From: Salvia splendens
Lineage: Eukaryota; Streptophyta; Magnoliopsida; Lamiales; Lamiaceae
Direction: 5' to 3'
Length of the DNA: 64,000 bases
NCBI RefSeq assembly: GCF_004379255.2
Contig: NC_056039.1
Location: 32,315,883 to 32,379,882 of the forward strand
Positions 24,933 to 35,878 of this stretch are shown here, piece by piece. The notes under the pieces were generated by a model, which saw nothing but the letters and a program-made list of their open reading frames with translations, did no database searches and was not told the DNA's origin. Position numbers and translations under genes: made by a program. Positions within the stretch are counted from its first letter, which is position 1; each line of letters starts with the position of its first letter.

Positions 24933-26017
24933 CTAACGCCTTGCAATCCTCCGCGCCCACAACTCTTCAACTAAATCCTTTTGGAGTCGAATATGAGCCT
25001 CCGTCTGACGCATGTCGGCATGTGCTTGGAGGAGGGCTTCTTCATCGTCGCCGACTCCTGCCGCGTCGCAAAGTAGGCCTTCTTCGCATCTGATGCGCAC
25101 CGGATCGTCTTCACAAAGACGGGCCACCTAGGGTATATCCCATCCGCCAAGTAGTAGCCCATATCATGCTGGTTGCCGTTGGCGACAAAACTGATGGCCG
25201 GACCGACGCCCTGGCACTGCTTGTTGAAAAGGGGCGACGAGTTGAGGACGTTTAGGTCGTTGTTCGAACCGGCTATCCCAAAATACGCATGCTAAATCCA
25301 CAACCGGTAATCAGCTACGGCCTCGAGGATCATCGTGGGATTTTTTCCCTTGTAGCCGGTCGTGTAAAACCCCTTCCAAGCAGCGGGACAGTTCTTCCAC
25401 TCCCAATGCATACAATCTATGCTGCCTAACATTCCCGGGAACCCATGCTGATCCCCGTGCATCCGCAGCAGATTCCGGCAATCTTCGGGGGTAGGCTTTC
25501 GGAGATACTGATCACCGAATACTTCGATCACGCCCTGACAGAAATACTTCATACATTCGATGGCAGTCGTCTCACCGATGTGGAGGTATTCGTCCCACAT
25601 GTCTGCCGCGGTGCCGTAGGCCAACTGCCTGATTGCCGCAGTGCACTTTTGAATAGGGGTGTGGCCGGGTCTGCCAGCCGCATCGTGCCTGAAGCGGAAA
25701 TACAGATATCGCTGCTCCAAAGCGTTAACAATACGCATAAACAAGTCCCGCCTCATCCTAAAACGACGCCTGAAATGGTTGGCGTTAAAACGCGGCTCCT
25801 CTGTGAAGTAATCTGTGAACAGGCGCTGATGTGCAGCTTCATGATCACGATCAACCACTTGTCGACGGTGGACAACTGGTCGTGGGCGAGGTGTCGTCGG
25901 CTGCATATAATTCTGCATCCATCGATCAACCTCACGGCTCGTATAGGCATCTAGCTCTTCGTTCATCATACGCTCGTACTCATCCGCATCCCCACCACTA
26001 CCACCGGCATTACTCAT
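24933..26017 (-). pseudogene. PIF/Harbinger transposase pseudogene
   Basis: Translation begins at the ATG at 26017 and runs 241 codons with clear transposase features (RRRFRM, QKCTAAIRQLA, GFPGMLGSIDCMH with the first catalytic aspartate). A TAG then replaces a codon that is TGG (tryptophan) in the intact copy at 7270-8526. Beyond it the frame continues with the GSNNDLNVL region holding the second aspartate, and MGYYLADGIYPRWP. Near 25060 the sequence is broken: the segment with the catalytic glutamate (VERAFGVLQ in the intact copy) is missing, and a displaced C-terminal tail ending near 24933 follows. It therefore cannot make active enzyme. Confidence 0.92.
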
Positions 26018-26125
26018 TTCTTAAATTGATCTTGAACAGAAAGTAAGGTAGAGAGAGAGTACTCGTTAAAACAAGTGGTGCGAATGAAAATGACGTTCAA
26101 AGCGCGTATATATAGTGTTTTCAAA
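26018..26125 (-). promoter_or_regulatory. Transposon promoter/leader shared with an ORF1 element
   Basis: From the ATG at 26017 upward, the block 26061-26120, including ACTCGTTAAAACAAGTGGTG and a TATATATA box (about 26107-26114), matches 40647-40706 with few differences. It lies at nearly the same distance from the start codon (44 versus 43 bases) although the two genes encode different proteins. Confidence 0.85.
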
Positions 26126-26436
26126 AGAAAAAAAAATAAAAAATAAAATCTGACGCCGGTTTGACGCCGATCCGGGACCCACAATGGCGCCGTGAGGATC
26201 GGCGCCGTGAGGATCGGCGTCGGAACCTGCGTCATCGCGCGAATCGGCATGGCCACGCCGATTTCGCCGACGCCGGTTCCAATGGTTCGGCGTCAGAACC
26301 GGCGTCGCGATTTTGACGCCGTTACTGGAGATGCTCTTATAGACATTTCTTTACTTATTCTATCATTCTCTAGTCTATTCTTTCAAGGTGAGGTGGAGAG
26401 AGCATTTAGCGGAGGGTGGAGGGTGTTTGTTGCTAA

Positions 26437-29030
26437 TGTAACATCCTAAAAATGAGTTTAGACGGAATTCCCTATTCCAATTAGAAAAATTATGAATTAG
26501 AAATTTTCGACAAATAATTTGATGTCGAAGATGATAATAATTAAAGTTATATATTTTAGACTATGACTGTATAGACATTAAGTGATTGAATGGAGATATA
26601 AATTAAGATGGTGAGAATTTACATTAATATTCCATCAATTAGTAGATTATATTTTTGATAGATTTCTAAGAAATGTCCGAAAACTTACTAAAGTACTATA
26701 CTATTTTTATGTCATAAATGAAAAATCAGTACTGATTATATAATAGGAATGTAATATTTGTGTGTGTACGTAGGTATCATATATTTATTAGAGTGAACTA
26801 CACAAATGGTCCCTGAACTATGCGTTTTGCACGCAAATGGTACCTAAACTTTAAAAATATCGCGGATAGTCTCTTAACTTAGGTGTAATTACATTTTGAT
26901 ACTTTTTCACTATTCATCATAATTTTGCACCAAAAATGCCCCCAAGGCATGAATGACATTTTGGGACTTGCATATCTAGGTACTAGATTTGATATTTTCT
27001 TTATCTTTCTCTCCAGTACTAAATATGATATTTTCTTGTAGTTTGAGTAACTAAAATGATATTATTCTCTTTACTTTTTTCAATCACTTTATGTCATATC
27101 TTCTTTCTCTCTTTCTTAAAAATTTTAGGAAGTAAAAAACTAAAATAAAAAAATACACTATGAAATTCTTAAATATGGAATAAAATTTAAAATTATAAAT
27201 TTAATTATCAAAATAAAATTTTTAGCTAAATATAATTTGATTATGGTTCAATAATTTTTTAAATATTAAATATTATGATTAATTGAAAATTAAGAATTTA
27301 GTTTTAGTTAAAAAATTAATTTTTAATATTAAAAAATAATCAAATCGCAATCAAAATGAAATTTTGCTACAAATTATTTTTATAATTAAATTTATAATTT
27401 TGATTTTTATAATTAATATATTTAAGAATTTCATACTATTTTTTATTTTTATTTTTTACTTCCTAAAATTTTAGAGAAAGAGCGAGAAAGAAGATATGAC
27501 ATAAAGTGATTGAAAAAGTGCAGTGAATAATATCATTTTAGATACTCAAATGATAATAAAACATCATATTTAGTACTAGAGAGAAAGATAAAAAAAATAT
27601 CAAATCTAGTACCTAGATATGAAAGTCCAAAAATGACCTTCATGCCTTGGGGGCATTTTTTGTGCAAAATTGTGATGCATAGTGAAAAAGTATAAAAAAT
27701 GTGATTATACCTTAGTTCAGGGACAACTCACAATATTTTTAAAGTTTGGGTATCATTTACGTGCAAAACGCGTAGTTCAGGGACTATTTGCGTAGTTCAC
27801 TCTATTTATTAAAATGATTTTCTAGAAAGTTCGAGAGAAATGAAAGGTCGGAAAGGTGAGATGATTTCTTTCAATATGAATATTCTGGAAGTATTGGAAT
27901 AAATACAAATAAAGATAAGAGAATACATTAAAAAAAATCTAGAGAATTGGACATCTTAATAAACAGCTAGCCATTCTCTCATTTTTTAGGGTGGCTTCGG
28001 TCCCTTCATCTTATAGCATATCAAGGTCTCAAGTATATGATTTGACTAATATATATGGGAATATATTAATCAGTTTAAATTACAAAATTTATGCTCTGCA
28101 AAAATTGGTAAACTAAAAGTAATTATAGAAGTAGTATATTTTAAGTTAGTTCTTAATTTTTTAATTAGGTCTATATAATTGTATATATAATATTATGTGC
28201 TAATCGATGATACAGTATGTGATCTGTATATGTGGCTTATGACGTGAAATATGTGATGATATTAAGAGAGTAGGAGTTTAATCTGTTAAACTGATATGAC
28301 CTGGTGTAAAAGTTTGCTGATGCATTATCGTAGATTATTATTTGAAATAAGTATACTTGACTGTGCTTACGCCCCGTGCTTGAGTGTATTCTGTGGGTAC
28401 AATTGGCAAGCTATAGGACAACAGCGCTGCATTATCTGTGATCACTCGTCTTCTGGATAACCGAAGCGAGGATCGTTTACTAATTGTTATCTGATCTATC
28501 TGATATGCACCCCATGGGTGAGTGGTCTGTACGGAGTCCTCTCGAGGACAAAATCCGCATTTACATCTGATTCTATTTCTGATCTGGTCCGTGATCCTAG
28601 TTTGTAACTAAGCACTTAAGAAGGCTATACGTGTTTGATATGTGAAAAATTATATGCTTACATAAAAAGGATCTTATGTGATGCTAAATGATATATTCTG
28701 ATGCAAGAAGGGTGTGTCTGACATTGTCTGATATGATTCGACATTGTATGATATAAATTGATGTTTGACATTAGCTGTTGATAATTGAGATTATCTACTG
28801 AGGTATTATGAAATTATATGAAATAAGGTGTTAAAAGTTGTTAGATGCTATAATGTTATCTTGTGAAATTAGTCATATGTTAAAATAATATGGCTATGTG
28901 AAGGTGTCTTGGTAGATGAATTAAATCATAAAATAAGCTACAAATTGATTTGTAATTTGCTATAATTTATAGTACTAAAATTGTGGCATTTTCTATTCGG
29001 TCTATCATCGGACGAGTAGGGGATGTTACA
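26437..29030 (+). mobile_element. Solo LTR, Ty3/gypsy-like, with perfect target duplication
   Basis: Begins TGTAACATCC and ends GGATGTTACA, an inverted terminal pair typical of Ty3/gypsy LTRs in plants. It is flanked on both sides by GCTAA (26432-26436 and 29031-29035). A nested MULE-type element (26791-27802 plus its duplication) accounts for 1021 bp, leaving an LTR of about 1573 bp. No internal gag-pol sequence adjoins it, so it is a solo LTR. Confidence 0.88.
26791..27802. mobile_element. MULE-type long inverted-repeat element nested in the solo LTR
   Basis: The ends GAGTGAACTAC and GTAGTTCACTC begin inverted arms several hundred bases long. For example GGGGCATTTTTTGTGCAAAA near 27651 mirrors the region around 26921-26945. 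Both sides carry the 9-bp duplication TATTTATTA (26782-26790 and 27803-27811), the size made by Mutator-like transposases. No gene is inside, so it is non-autonomous. Confidence 0.9.
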
Positions 29031-29108
29031 GCTAAAATAGGCTAGTGGACTGACAACTGTTTTAACACAACATATATACTAACCATGCAATGAAAAGATA
29101 ATGTTTGT

Positions 29109-29770
29109 TTAGGCATAGGTGGTCATGGGACTGGAATGTGATTTGGATCTGACGACATGGCCTTGAACCAAGTTGTTGGCATATACATCATTGGTAAAGA
29201 ATGGATGATTAAGAGCAGCATTTGTTGTGATCCTTTCCGTTGGATCTTGCTTGAGCAAGTTCTGGAAAACAAAACAACCAACAAAATAGATGGAAAATTG
29301 AGTGCATAGCCATCCAGAAAGTAGAACATGTCTATCACTTTTTCCTCAAATTGCTCCTTAGGGAGAAGGAAATCTTCATCAACAAATGGAAAATATCCAA
29401 GTATCCTCTCAGCAAATATGCATCCTACGGGCCACATGTCCACTACATATGTAACCTCACTGCGTTGCTCCTTGAACTCGGGTGCTACATAGCTTGTCTA
29501 CACCTGCATGTGTTAAAATTACATATGTAATGCAATTCTAAAATATTTTATATCAAAAAACATAAACAAGACTATTACCATGTTAGCCCAAGCATAACTT
29601 GAGTAAACGGGCTCCTATCACTGTATCTTGATTTCTCGATTTTACTAGAATGTTTGCGGGTCTTAAGTCGCAATGTACCACTGAGTTAGCATGGAGGCTA
29701 CTGAAGTAGCTAGAAAGAGCGTGTGCACTTTGATATATCTTAATCCACTCGGTCCAGAGGATTCACTAGA
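29109..29770 (-). pseudogene. Protein kinase pseudogene, MAPK/CDK-like
   Basis: Reading the minus strand, 29770-29590 gives a degenerate catalytic-loop region (SVVHCDLRPANILV, where kinases normally have HRDLKP). 29500-29380 gives the activation-segment end and subdomain IX (SYVAPEF then VDMWPVGCIFAE). 29290-29109 gives subdomain XI (LLKQDPTERITTNAALNHPFF) and a stop. GCIFAE and the PTERIT segment fit the CMGC group, probably MAP kinase. The N-terminal lobe is absent, a stop (TAA) follows the first segment, and the HRD arginine is changed. The border with the solo LTR at 29030 is close, so the locus may have been broken by insertion. Confidence 0.7.
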
Positions 29771-31031
29771 TCACAGGGTCTAGGAGATCATGGATCTGTC
29801 AGAATTCGGTTGTTGGACACACTTTTCTTGCTTAAAAACCCAACCCACTATACTATTGGCTAGTATAGGGAAGTAAAAGATCGATCCCACGAGAACGGAT
29901 GTGTTAGCATGCATTAAGAGGCTTTTGGGAGAGTTTGGCTGTTGCCACGCAACAAGTGGGTTGAGAAATTAAACTATTAGACTTAGGAAATCAAAAGCAG
30001 GTTACTCCATCTACTAGACCGAAGAAACAGAAAGAGAACGTAAGCATGCATGGGTAACAGAAAGGATGATTTAACTAAAGAAACGCAACGACTAAGCTAC
30101 TTGACCGGGTAAGTTGGCTTCCTAAAATGGCTAACAAAGCGTGAATATGCAATGGGGACCATTTTCCCGAAAATCCGAAAAGATAAATCTTAACATAATA
30201 ACCATAAAACTTCAATATTAACGAGGCACGTAGTCGAGATAGCGCTCCCGGGACATCTTGCACGTTCACGAGCGTCCAATTCTCGGTGCTGCTGTAGTTG
30301 GACTAACTCCCTCGTCCTCCACTTGTCATCTGGAGTCATCATCTGCTTCCAGTTCTTCCGTGGCTTCTTCCTGTTCTCGTTCTCCTATTAACAATATTAA
30401 AATAGGACGACCCATTTCGATAGTATTGAAGTGAGTTTTGTTATTGACATATATTTCTGTCGCTATTTATATAGATGAGAACAATATATTAGACACACAT
30501 ATAATTGGATGATATGTGATCTCCATAATATTCAGATTGAATTTATGTACTCCATATGATTTACGATATATAATAGCTAATGATTTCGAATTCTATGCCG
30601 TCGAAATATAAATATCATGACAATATTATTGCAATTTGGTGTATACCATAATTGTGTTTAAGTAATTACTTTTTGTATGCAATATATTTTCTTGTTAAAT
30701 AGTAGATGTACGGAAATGATAAGATAATCTAATTACTTACCAAAATATATAAATGAATTATTTAGATAATACTTATTAAGTTGATCATTACGATGTTTCC
30801 ACACTATACAGGAGTATAACTTTGGTTATTTAGATAATATTAAGTTGATCATTACGATATTTTTCTAAACATCAATCGAATACTTGTGGTGTTAGACAAG
30901 TATTTTGTGGGTGCGTTTTGTTTTTCAAGTGGCAGAAGAATAAAAATGTCTAACTTGTTACAAAATTGAAATTTGTGAATATAACTGAATTTTTTTTAAA
31001 TATCAGCAATCATAGAACTATGTTTATGCAT
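29771..31031. other. Intergenic, partly repeat-derived
   Basis: Around 29820-30400 the base composition is higher in GC than its surroundings and includes GATCGATCCCACGAGAACGG, a kind of sequence often found in degraded plant retroelements. On the minus strand 30240-30400 reads as a charged peptide without recognised domain. No gene is claimed. Confidence 0.35.
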
Positions 31032-31285
31032 ACTTCCTTAGTCCATAAAAAATAGACAAAGTTATAAATGGCATAAGTTTTAATGTTTAGTTGGTAAAGT
31101 AAGAGAAATAGAGGGAAAAGACAGTGGAAATAGTGTTAGTGGTTTGTGGAGTTCACATTTAGAATAATGTGTCAAGTTATTATTTGTTTAAAAATTTTCA
31201 TATTTAAAATTGGTCTAATTTTGATGAACACCATAAAATAAAAAAGTAGTCTATTTTTTTTATAGACGGTTGTAGTATGATTTAG
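31032..31285. mobile_element. Stowaway-like MITE
   Basis: ACTTCCTTAGTCCATAAAAA at the left is mirrored by TTTTTTTTATAGACGGTTGTAGT at the right. The arms TAGACAAAGTTATA and GTAGTCTATTTTTT face each other. Ends are degenerate and boundaries approximate. Confidence 0.6.
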
Positions 31286-31604
31286 GTTCATCCAATATTA
31301 TTACGGAAATAAGTAGTACTGTAATCGTTGCAAATGCAAACAATTCATTCAATCACCAAAATTGCTCAATACAATAGATATTTATATATACATAAAAAAT
31401 ATCCAATTTTAAGAAGTAAAATTTCATACTATATGAATAAATATTGATTGTATAAGTGAATACTTATTTCTCGAAAATGTCTACAAGGAATTTTCAAAAT
31501 TTTGTCTCTATATATGTCAAAATTCGTGGCATGCCTATTAAGTTTTCTTGCATTTGAAATTTGAATGTATATGCACTTTGTTATTGATATATGTCAAAAT
31601 TCGT

Positions 31605-31607
<3 letters not shown>

Positions 31608-31659
<52 letters not shown>

Positions 31660-32012
31660 TTGCGTTAAAGACAGAACCATTCTTAAGTGTAGAACCTAGA
31701 ACTCTACATATTTTATTCATTGGATGAGGAAAAAATGACGGTCAAGATTAAAAATCATACATATTAGACTATGTTTTCACGACATTCCGGACTCAACATG
31801 TGAAAAAACTCACATGTTGATGGAAGAATGAATGAAACGAAGAAGAGTCCATGCATGCATTATTTTTTCACTTCTCTGCATTCACCCATTAATAATAGTT
31901 TTGGTTGTAATGGGAAGTTGTTGTGCAAATCAACACGATTGGATTAAAAGATCTAACGACCTCCGTTTGGCATTTGTTCTACGTTTAAGAATGGTTCTAC
32001 CTTGATCACAAT

Positions 32013-32068
<56 letters not shown>
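31608..32068. repeat. Two (TA)n microsatellites bracketing an inverted-repeat insert
   Basis: (TA)n runs occupy 31608-31657 and 32015-32068. The sequence between has facing ends: GACAGAACCATTCTTAAG near 31669 and TTTAAGAATGGTTCTACC near 31985. This looks like a small transposon inserted into one TA microsatellite. Confidence 0.6.
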
Positions 32069-32071
<3 letters not shown>

Positions 32072-33681
32072 TTGTGTCCTTTTCCATTTATTTATACACC
32101 AACTTTCTTGTGATTTTCATAAAAAAATCTGATCAATTTAAACACTATGTCTCTCTATGTTCTAAGTTAAGTATATCAATTCTATTGGCAATTGAAACAT
32201 AAAATGAATATAAAAATATCTCACATCGATGTACACAAAGAGCTTAATCCATTATATAAGTCGCATGTGCCTCTCCTCCTATCACCAATTGGTTTTAGGA
32301 TGGAACCCATGGATTTCTATTACGAATTTAAACATAATGAAACGTTCATGCCTGGTTGAGTTGTGAAGATATGAGATAACGCGTCTCGATTATGTAATAA
32401 AGGTATAGGGTGTCATTTTCATGAATTATTGAGCAATGAAGAATGACCACATTTTAGTGCAACTTAGTTCACTAATATTGGAATTGCTTTATCATTAATA
32501 ATTTCATATCCTTTCTTCATTGTATATAAATATATTATCCAACTAGAAAAGGTATAGTCGTGTGTGTAGATAATGGTGTTAGGTCAGTTTGATTGCCGCA
32601 CTTAAAGAGGGATGAGATAATGAGATTTTTCCCTTTTTGAGGTAAGGATGAGTTGTTTGTAAATAATACAGGTGGTCAATTAAGATGATTTTTGTGTAAG
32701 ATAAAACTAATATCACATTTTTCCACTATGGTATGTTCATGATTTAAAATTTTAGTACTCCTATTTTTTTTGGAGGAAATGAACATCACTCTCCAATAAA
32801 TCATTATATTCGTCGTCGCCTTGGACGTTGCCCATCCGACGTTCTTCACCCCCACCAACCTCGTATCCGAGCATGTCGGTCAAAAATCGGTTACAAATTG
32901 AATAGACACGGACAAAATCGGCATAGTGGTGCATCCAAGGTGAGCAAGAGAGGAAGGTGGAGAAAGAGAGATTGTGAAGGCCAACTAAATCATCTCACCA
33001 AATGTTGAGATTGATAATGGGATATAAGAGTGAAAAGCTACTATAGAGACCGGCTTAGACGTGGGCCGAGTTTGAGTATCGAGCTACGATTAGTGCAGAG
33101 CTGAATAATCGAACAAGCAATTAAAGAAGGAAAATGGGTGTAGTCGAGGCATGTGCAGAAACCGAATTGAACCATAGTATTACCGACATATTTGAATTAA
33201 ATCGCTCAATCTTACCATCCAATAATACTACTTGTCAATTTTTAAAAAAAAACTACAATATACAATCAAATAAAAGGGCATAAAAATGTAACGGTGATAT
33301 TTAATTCAGTAAGCCAAATGCAACAGGAAATTTAATTTTGACTGGAAAAATAAAAGAAAACTCTAATATCAAAATTCATATTTCTTCCATCCCTAGCCAA
33401 TTAAACAGGATGTCACTTTTTCGAACGATTTTTTTGTTTTCTAATAGCTAAATTAAGATATTTATTTTTATATAGTACTATACACTCCATAATTATATAA
33501 AGTTCAAGTACAATTTCAATATTCAACAATCAGTCAAATAAAATTAAACCCACTAATTAAAGACGTATGGTTTAATCTCAAAAACAGTTTGAACATCATC
33601 ATCAACTCAATTAACCCAAACTATTATGAACAAAAAATTAAAAGTTGGATTATGGTTCAAATCAATCAAAATTAACCAGCA
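32069..33681. other. AT-rich intergenic region
   Basis: No gene is recognised. Positions 32220-32400 (with CACATCGATGT and CCAATTGGTTTTAGGATGG) resemble the end of a small LTR element, but neither end nor duplication could be defined. The last part is the 3' flank of the gene at 33682. Confidence 0.4.
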
Positions 33682-34131
33682 CTAACCACTGATTTTCTTC
33701 TCCGCATGAATCGGCGGCAAAGGCGAAGAATTCCGGTCAGTTTTCCGTAGCCGGAAGATAAATACGGCGCCGGAAATCGCCAGCAGCGCGACGCCGGTCA
33801 GCCCGCACACCGCCGTCGCCACCAGCAACCCCAGCCGCACGTGATCTCTCCTTGACTCGTCACGTGCTCTCTCGCCCGCGCGAGCTCCCAGCCACGTGTC
33901 GCTGATGTTCTTCGCCTCCGGCAGCTGCACGGTCGCCGACGACGTCGTTTCGCCGAAGAATGCCATCATTTCCTGCTGCTCGTAGGCGCCGCCGTCTCGC
34001 GGCGGCGGCGCCGACGAGCCCTCCTGGAACTCGAGGCCGTGGTCCGACGGCCGGAGGTCCCGGGCGGCGGAGCGGCCGAGGAGGGCGGATAGGGCCACCG
34101 CGGCGACGAATTGAAGGAGGATTTTGTTCAT
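33682..34131 (-). CDS. Small single-pass membrane protein, unknown function
   Basis: 149 codons, no intron, ATG at 34131. A signal peptide is likely (residues 1-23, ending SAA). The exposed part contains RDLRPSDHGLEFQ, a proline-rich patch and one N-glycosylation sequon (NIS, about residue 75). One strong membrane helix lies at about 104-129, followed by a basic cytoplasmic tail (FRLRKTDR). The layout is that of a type I membrane protein. I have a vague recollection of similar short plant proteins with an RPSDHGL-like motif but cannot name the family. GC content is much higher than in the flanks, consistent with a real gene. No partner or pathway is suggested by the neighbours. Confidence 0.75.
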   Translation of the reverse strand: MNKILLQFVAAVALSALLGRSAARDLRPSDHGLEFQEGSSAPPPRDGGAYEQQEMMAFFGETTSSATVQLPEAKNISDTWLGARAGERARDESRRDHVRLGLLVATAVCGLTGVALLAISGAVFIFRLRKTDRNSSPLPPIHAEKKISG

Positions 34132-34859
34132 TTTTGGGAATTGGATTGGACGATAAAATGAGATGAAATGAGTGATGGGAAATTGGGAGTGTTGATTGTT
34201 TTATTCGGTTTTTCTGTAATATTTTGTGATTATTAACTGCAGTAAATAAATTATAATTATCAGGTTTTGGAAACTGGACTCGTGAATTCTTGTCGGAGTG
34301 GAACAAAATGGGATGAAGACAGAGCAATTATTGCGTGAGTAAATAGCTACACACTATGTGAACGGTGAACCTACTATTTACTTCAATTTAAATTATAAGT
34401 ACAGTAAAAAACCATTAGTTTGGATTAAATTTTGATTTATCACGTTATTATATAAAATTAATGGAAAAATTATAAAGTATATTATTAGAGTATATATGTC
34501 TTTAACTCAATCGATGTTAAACAGATATATTCTTATTATGAAAATTCGGATAAACATATAAATTCAAATTTCGATTGTTATATGACGCATCAAATACGGT
34601 TTCACTCAAATCAAATCCAGTGGTATATCTTTGAACAATTTTAAACTTTATGGTTTTCTAATCGAATTTAAAATTATAAAAAAGACTAGAATTTAATCAA
34701 ATTTTATGATTTTCTTGCTATCTACACATTTAATGAGTGAGTTGTCTATCACTCATTGGTTTGTAGAGTTTAATTTAAAAAGTTTAATTGATTTTTTCTT
34801 CAGTGAATGTAATTGTAACTAATTCTTATAAAATCTATCACCTGCAGCACCTTTTTTAC
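34132..34859. other. Promoter side of the membrane-protein gene, otherwise empty
   Basis: AT-rich DNA upstream of the minus-strand gene at 33682-34131. No additional gene or defined element is seen. Confidence 0.45.
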
Positions 34860-35112
34860 TACCTCCGTCCCTGAAAATTTATCTCATTTTTCCATTTTCG
34901 TCCGTCCCCCAAAATTTGTCTCATTTCACTTTTTACCATTTTTTATAGTGGACTCCATATTTCACTAACTCATTCCTACTCACATTTTATTATAAAACTA
35001 AAATATAAAAGTAGGACCTACAATCCACTAACTTTTTCAACTCACTTTCCATTACATTTCTTAAAACCCGTGACGAATCAAAGTGGGACAAATTTTTGGG
35101 GACGGTGGTGGT
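34860..35112. mobile_element. Stowaway-like MITE
   Basis: Left end CTACCTCCGTCCCTGAAAAT is mirrored by ATTTTTGGGGACGGTGGTGG at the right. Internal arms with AAAATTTGTCTCATTTC and GTGGGACAAATTTTTG face each other. Confidence 0.8.
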
Positions 35113-35878
35113 AAGTTTTAAAAGGAGATGAGCACGGGAATAAAAGTGGGAGTACCTTTTACCTAAAAAAGTATTCCCTCTCGTCCCTTTGCTTGGACTT
35201 TTCTCTCTCGTTTGGCATACTTGCATGTGCAATTCTCATTTGTTTTACCTTTCATGTGAAGGAATACTGTATTTATCATTTCTCTCCAACAATGGTATTT
35301 TAAAGTTAACACTTATTTTATGTTGAGGAAAAGAAAATTGACATGCTCACCAAACATATTGTTATTTATCATATTGTTAGTCATATGTTTTCGCAAACCA
35401 CACTTGCACATCCTCAAGTTGAAGGTCTATATATAGCCTACGTATGATAGATTGTAGTAGTAGTAGTAAATAATTATATCCGTGCTATATTTTTTTTATA
35501 ACTTAAATATTGTTAAGAGCCCATTGGTGTGAAAACAAACAAGTTTGTGACGCTGAATTGGACTTCCGATAGATAAGAGAAAGTCAAATAATCCCATGGG
35601 CTATTCTCCTGGTATATGAATCAAATCTTTATGAAGTGTCATACTATTAATTATATGGATATACACTATGAAATATCACATTTTGTTTCGGTTAAAGTTT
35701 CTAACACTCAATTATAATTACATCTCACATTTTAATCCGGGTAAATTAAATTAGACATTTATTGAGATAGCCCAAGCGGTTAATGGGCTATGATTGGGCT
35801 TTCAACATCCCTTAGTTGGGCTTTTGTACATACTACTTCCCACAAAACTAAAAAAAAATAAAAATCAATACATTCTCC
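35113..35878. other. AT-rich intergenic region
   Basis: No gene is recognised. A minus-strand open frame across 34990-35232 overlaps the MITE and has no domain. Confidence 0.45.

Larger units (their letters stand above)
24606..26336 (-). mobile_element. PIF/Harbinger element with decayed transposase
   Basis: Ends GATCATCTCCAGTAA (left) and the complement of GAGCATCTCCAGTAA (right) are inverted, 14 of 15 matching, with TTA at both flanks (24603-24605 and 26337-26339). The right subterminal zone (about 26150-26330) is GC-rich and repeats GACGCCG/CGGCGTC. The left subterminal zone has a 34-bp partial duplication (about 24623-24656 and 24714-24747). Only transposase sequence is carried. Its promoter and leader closely match those of the ORF1 element at 38256-40929. 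Confidence 0.92.
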
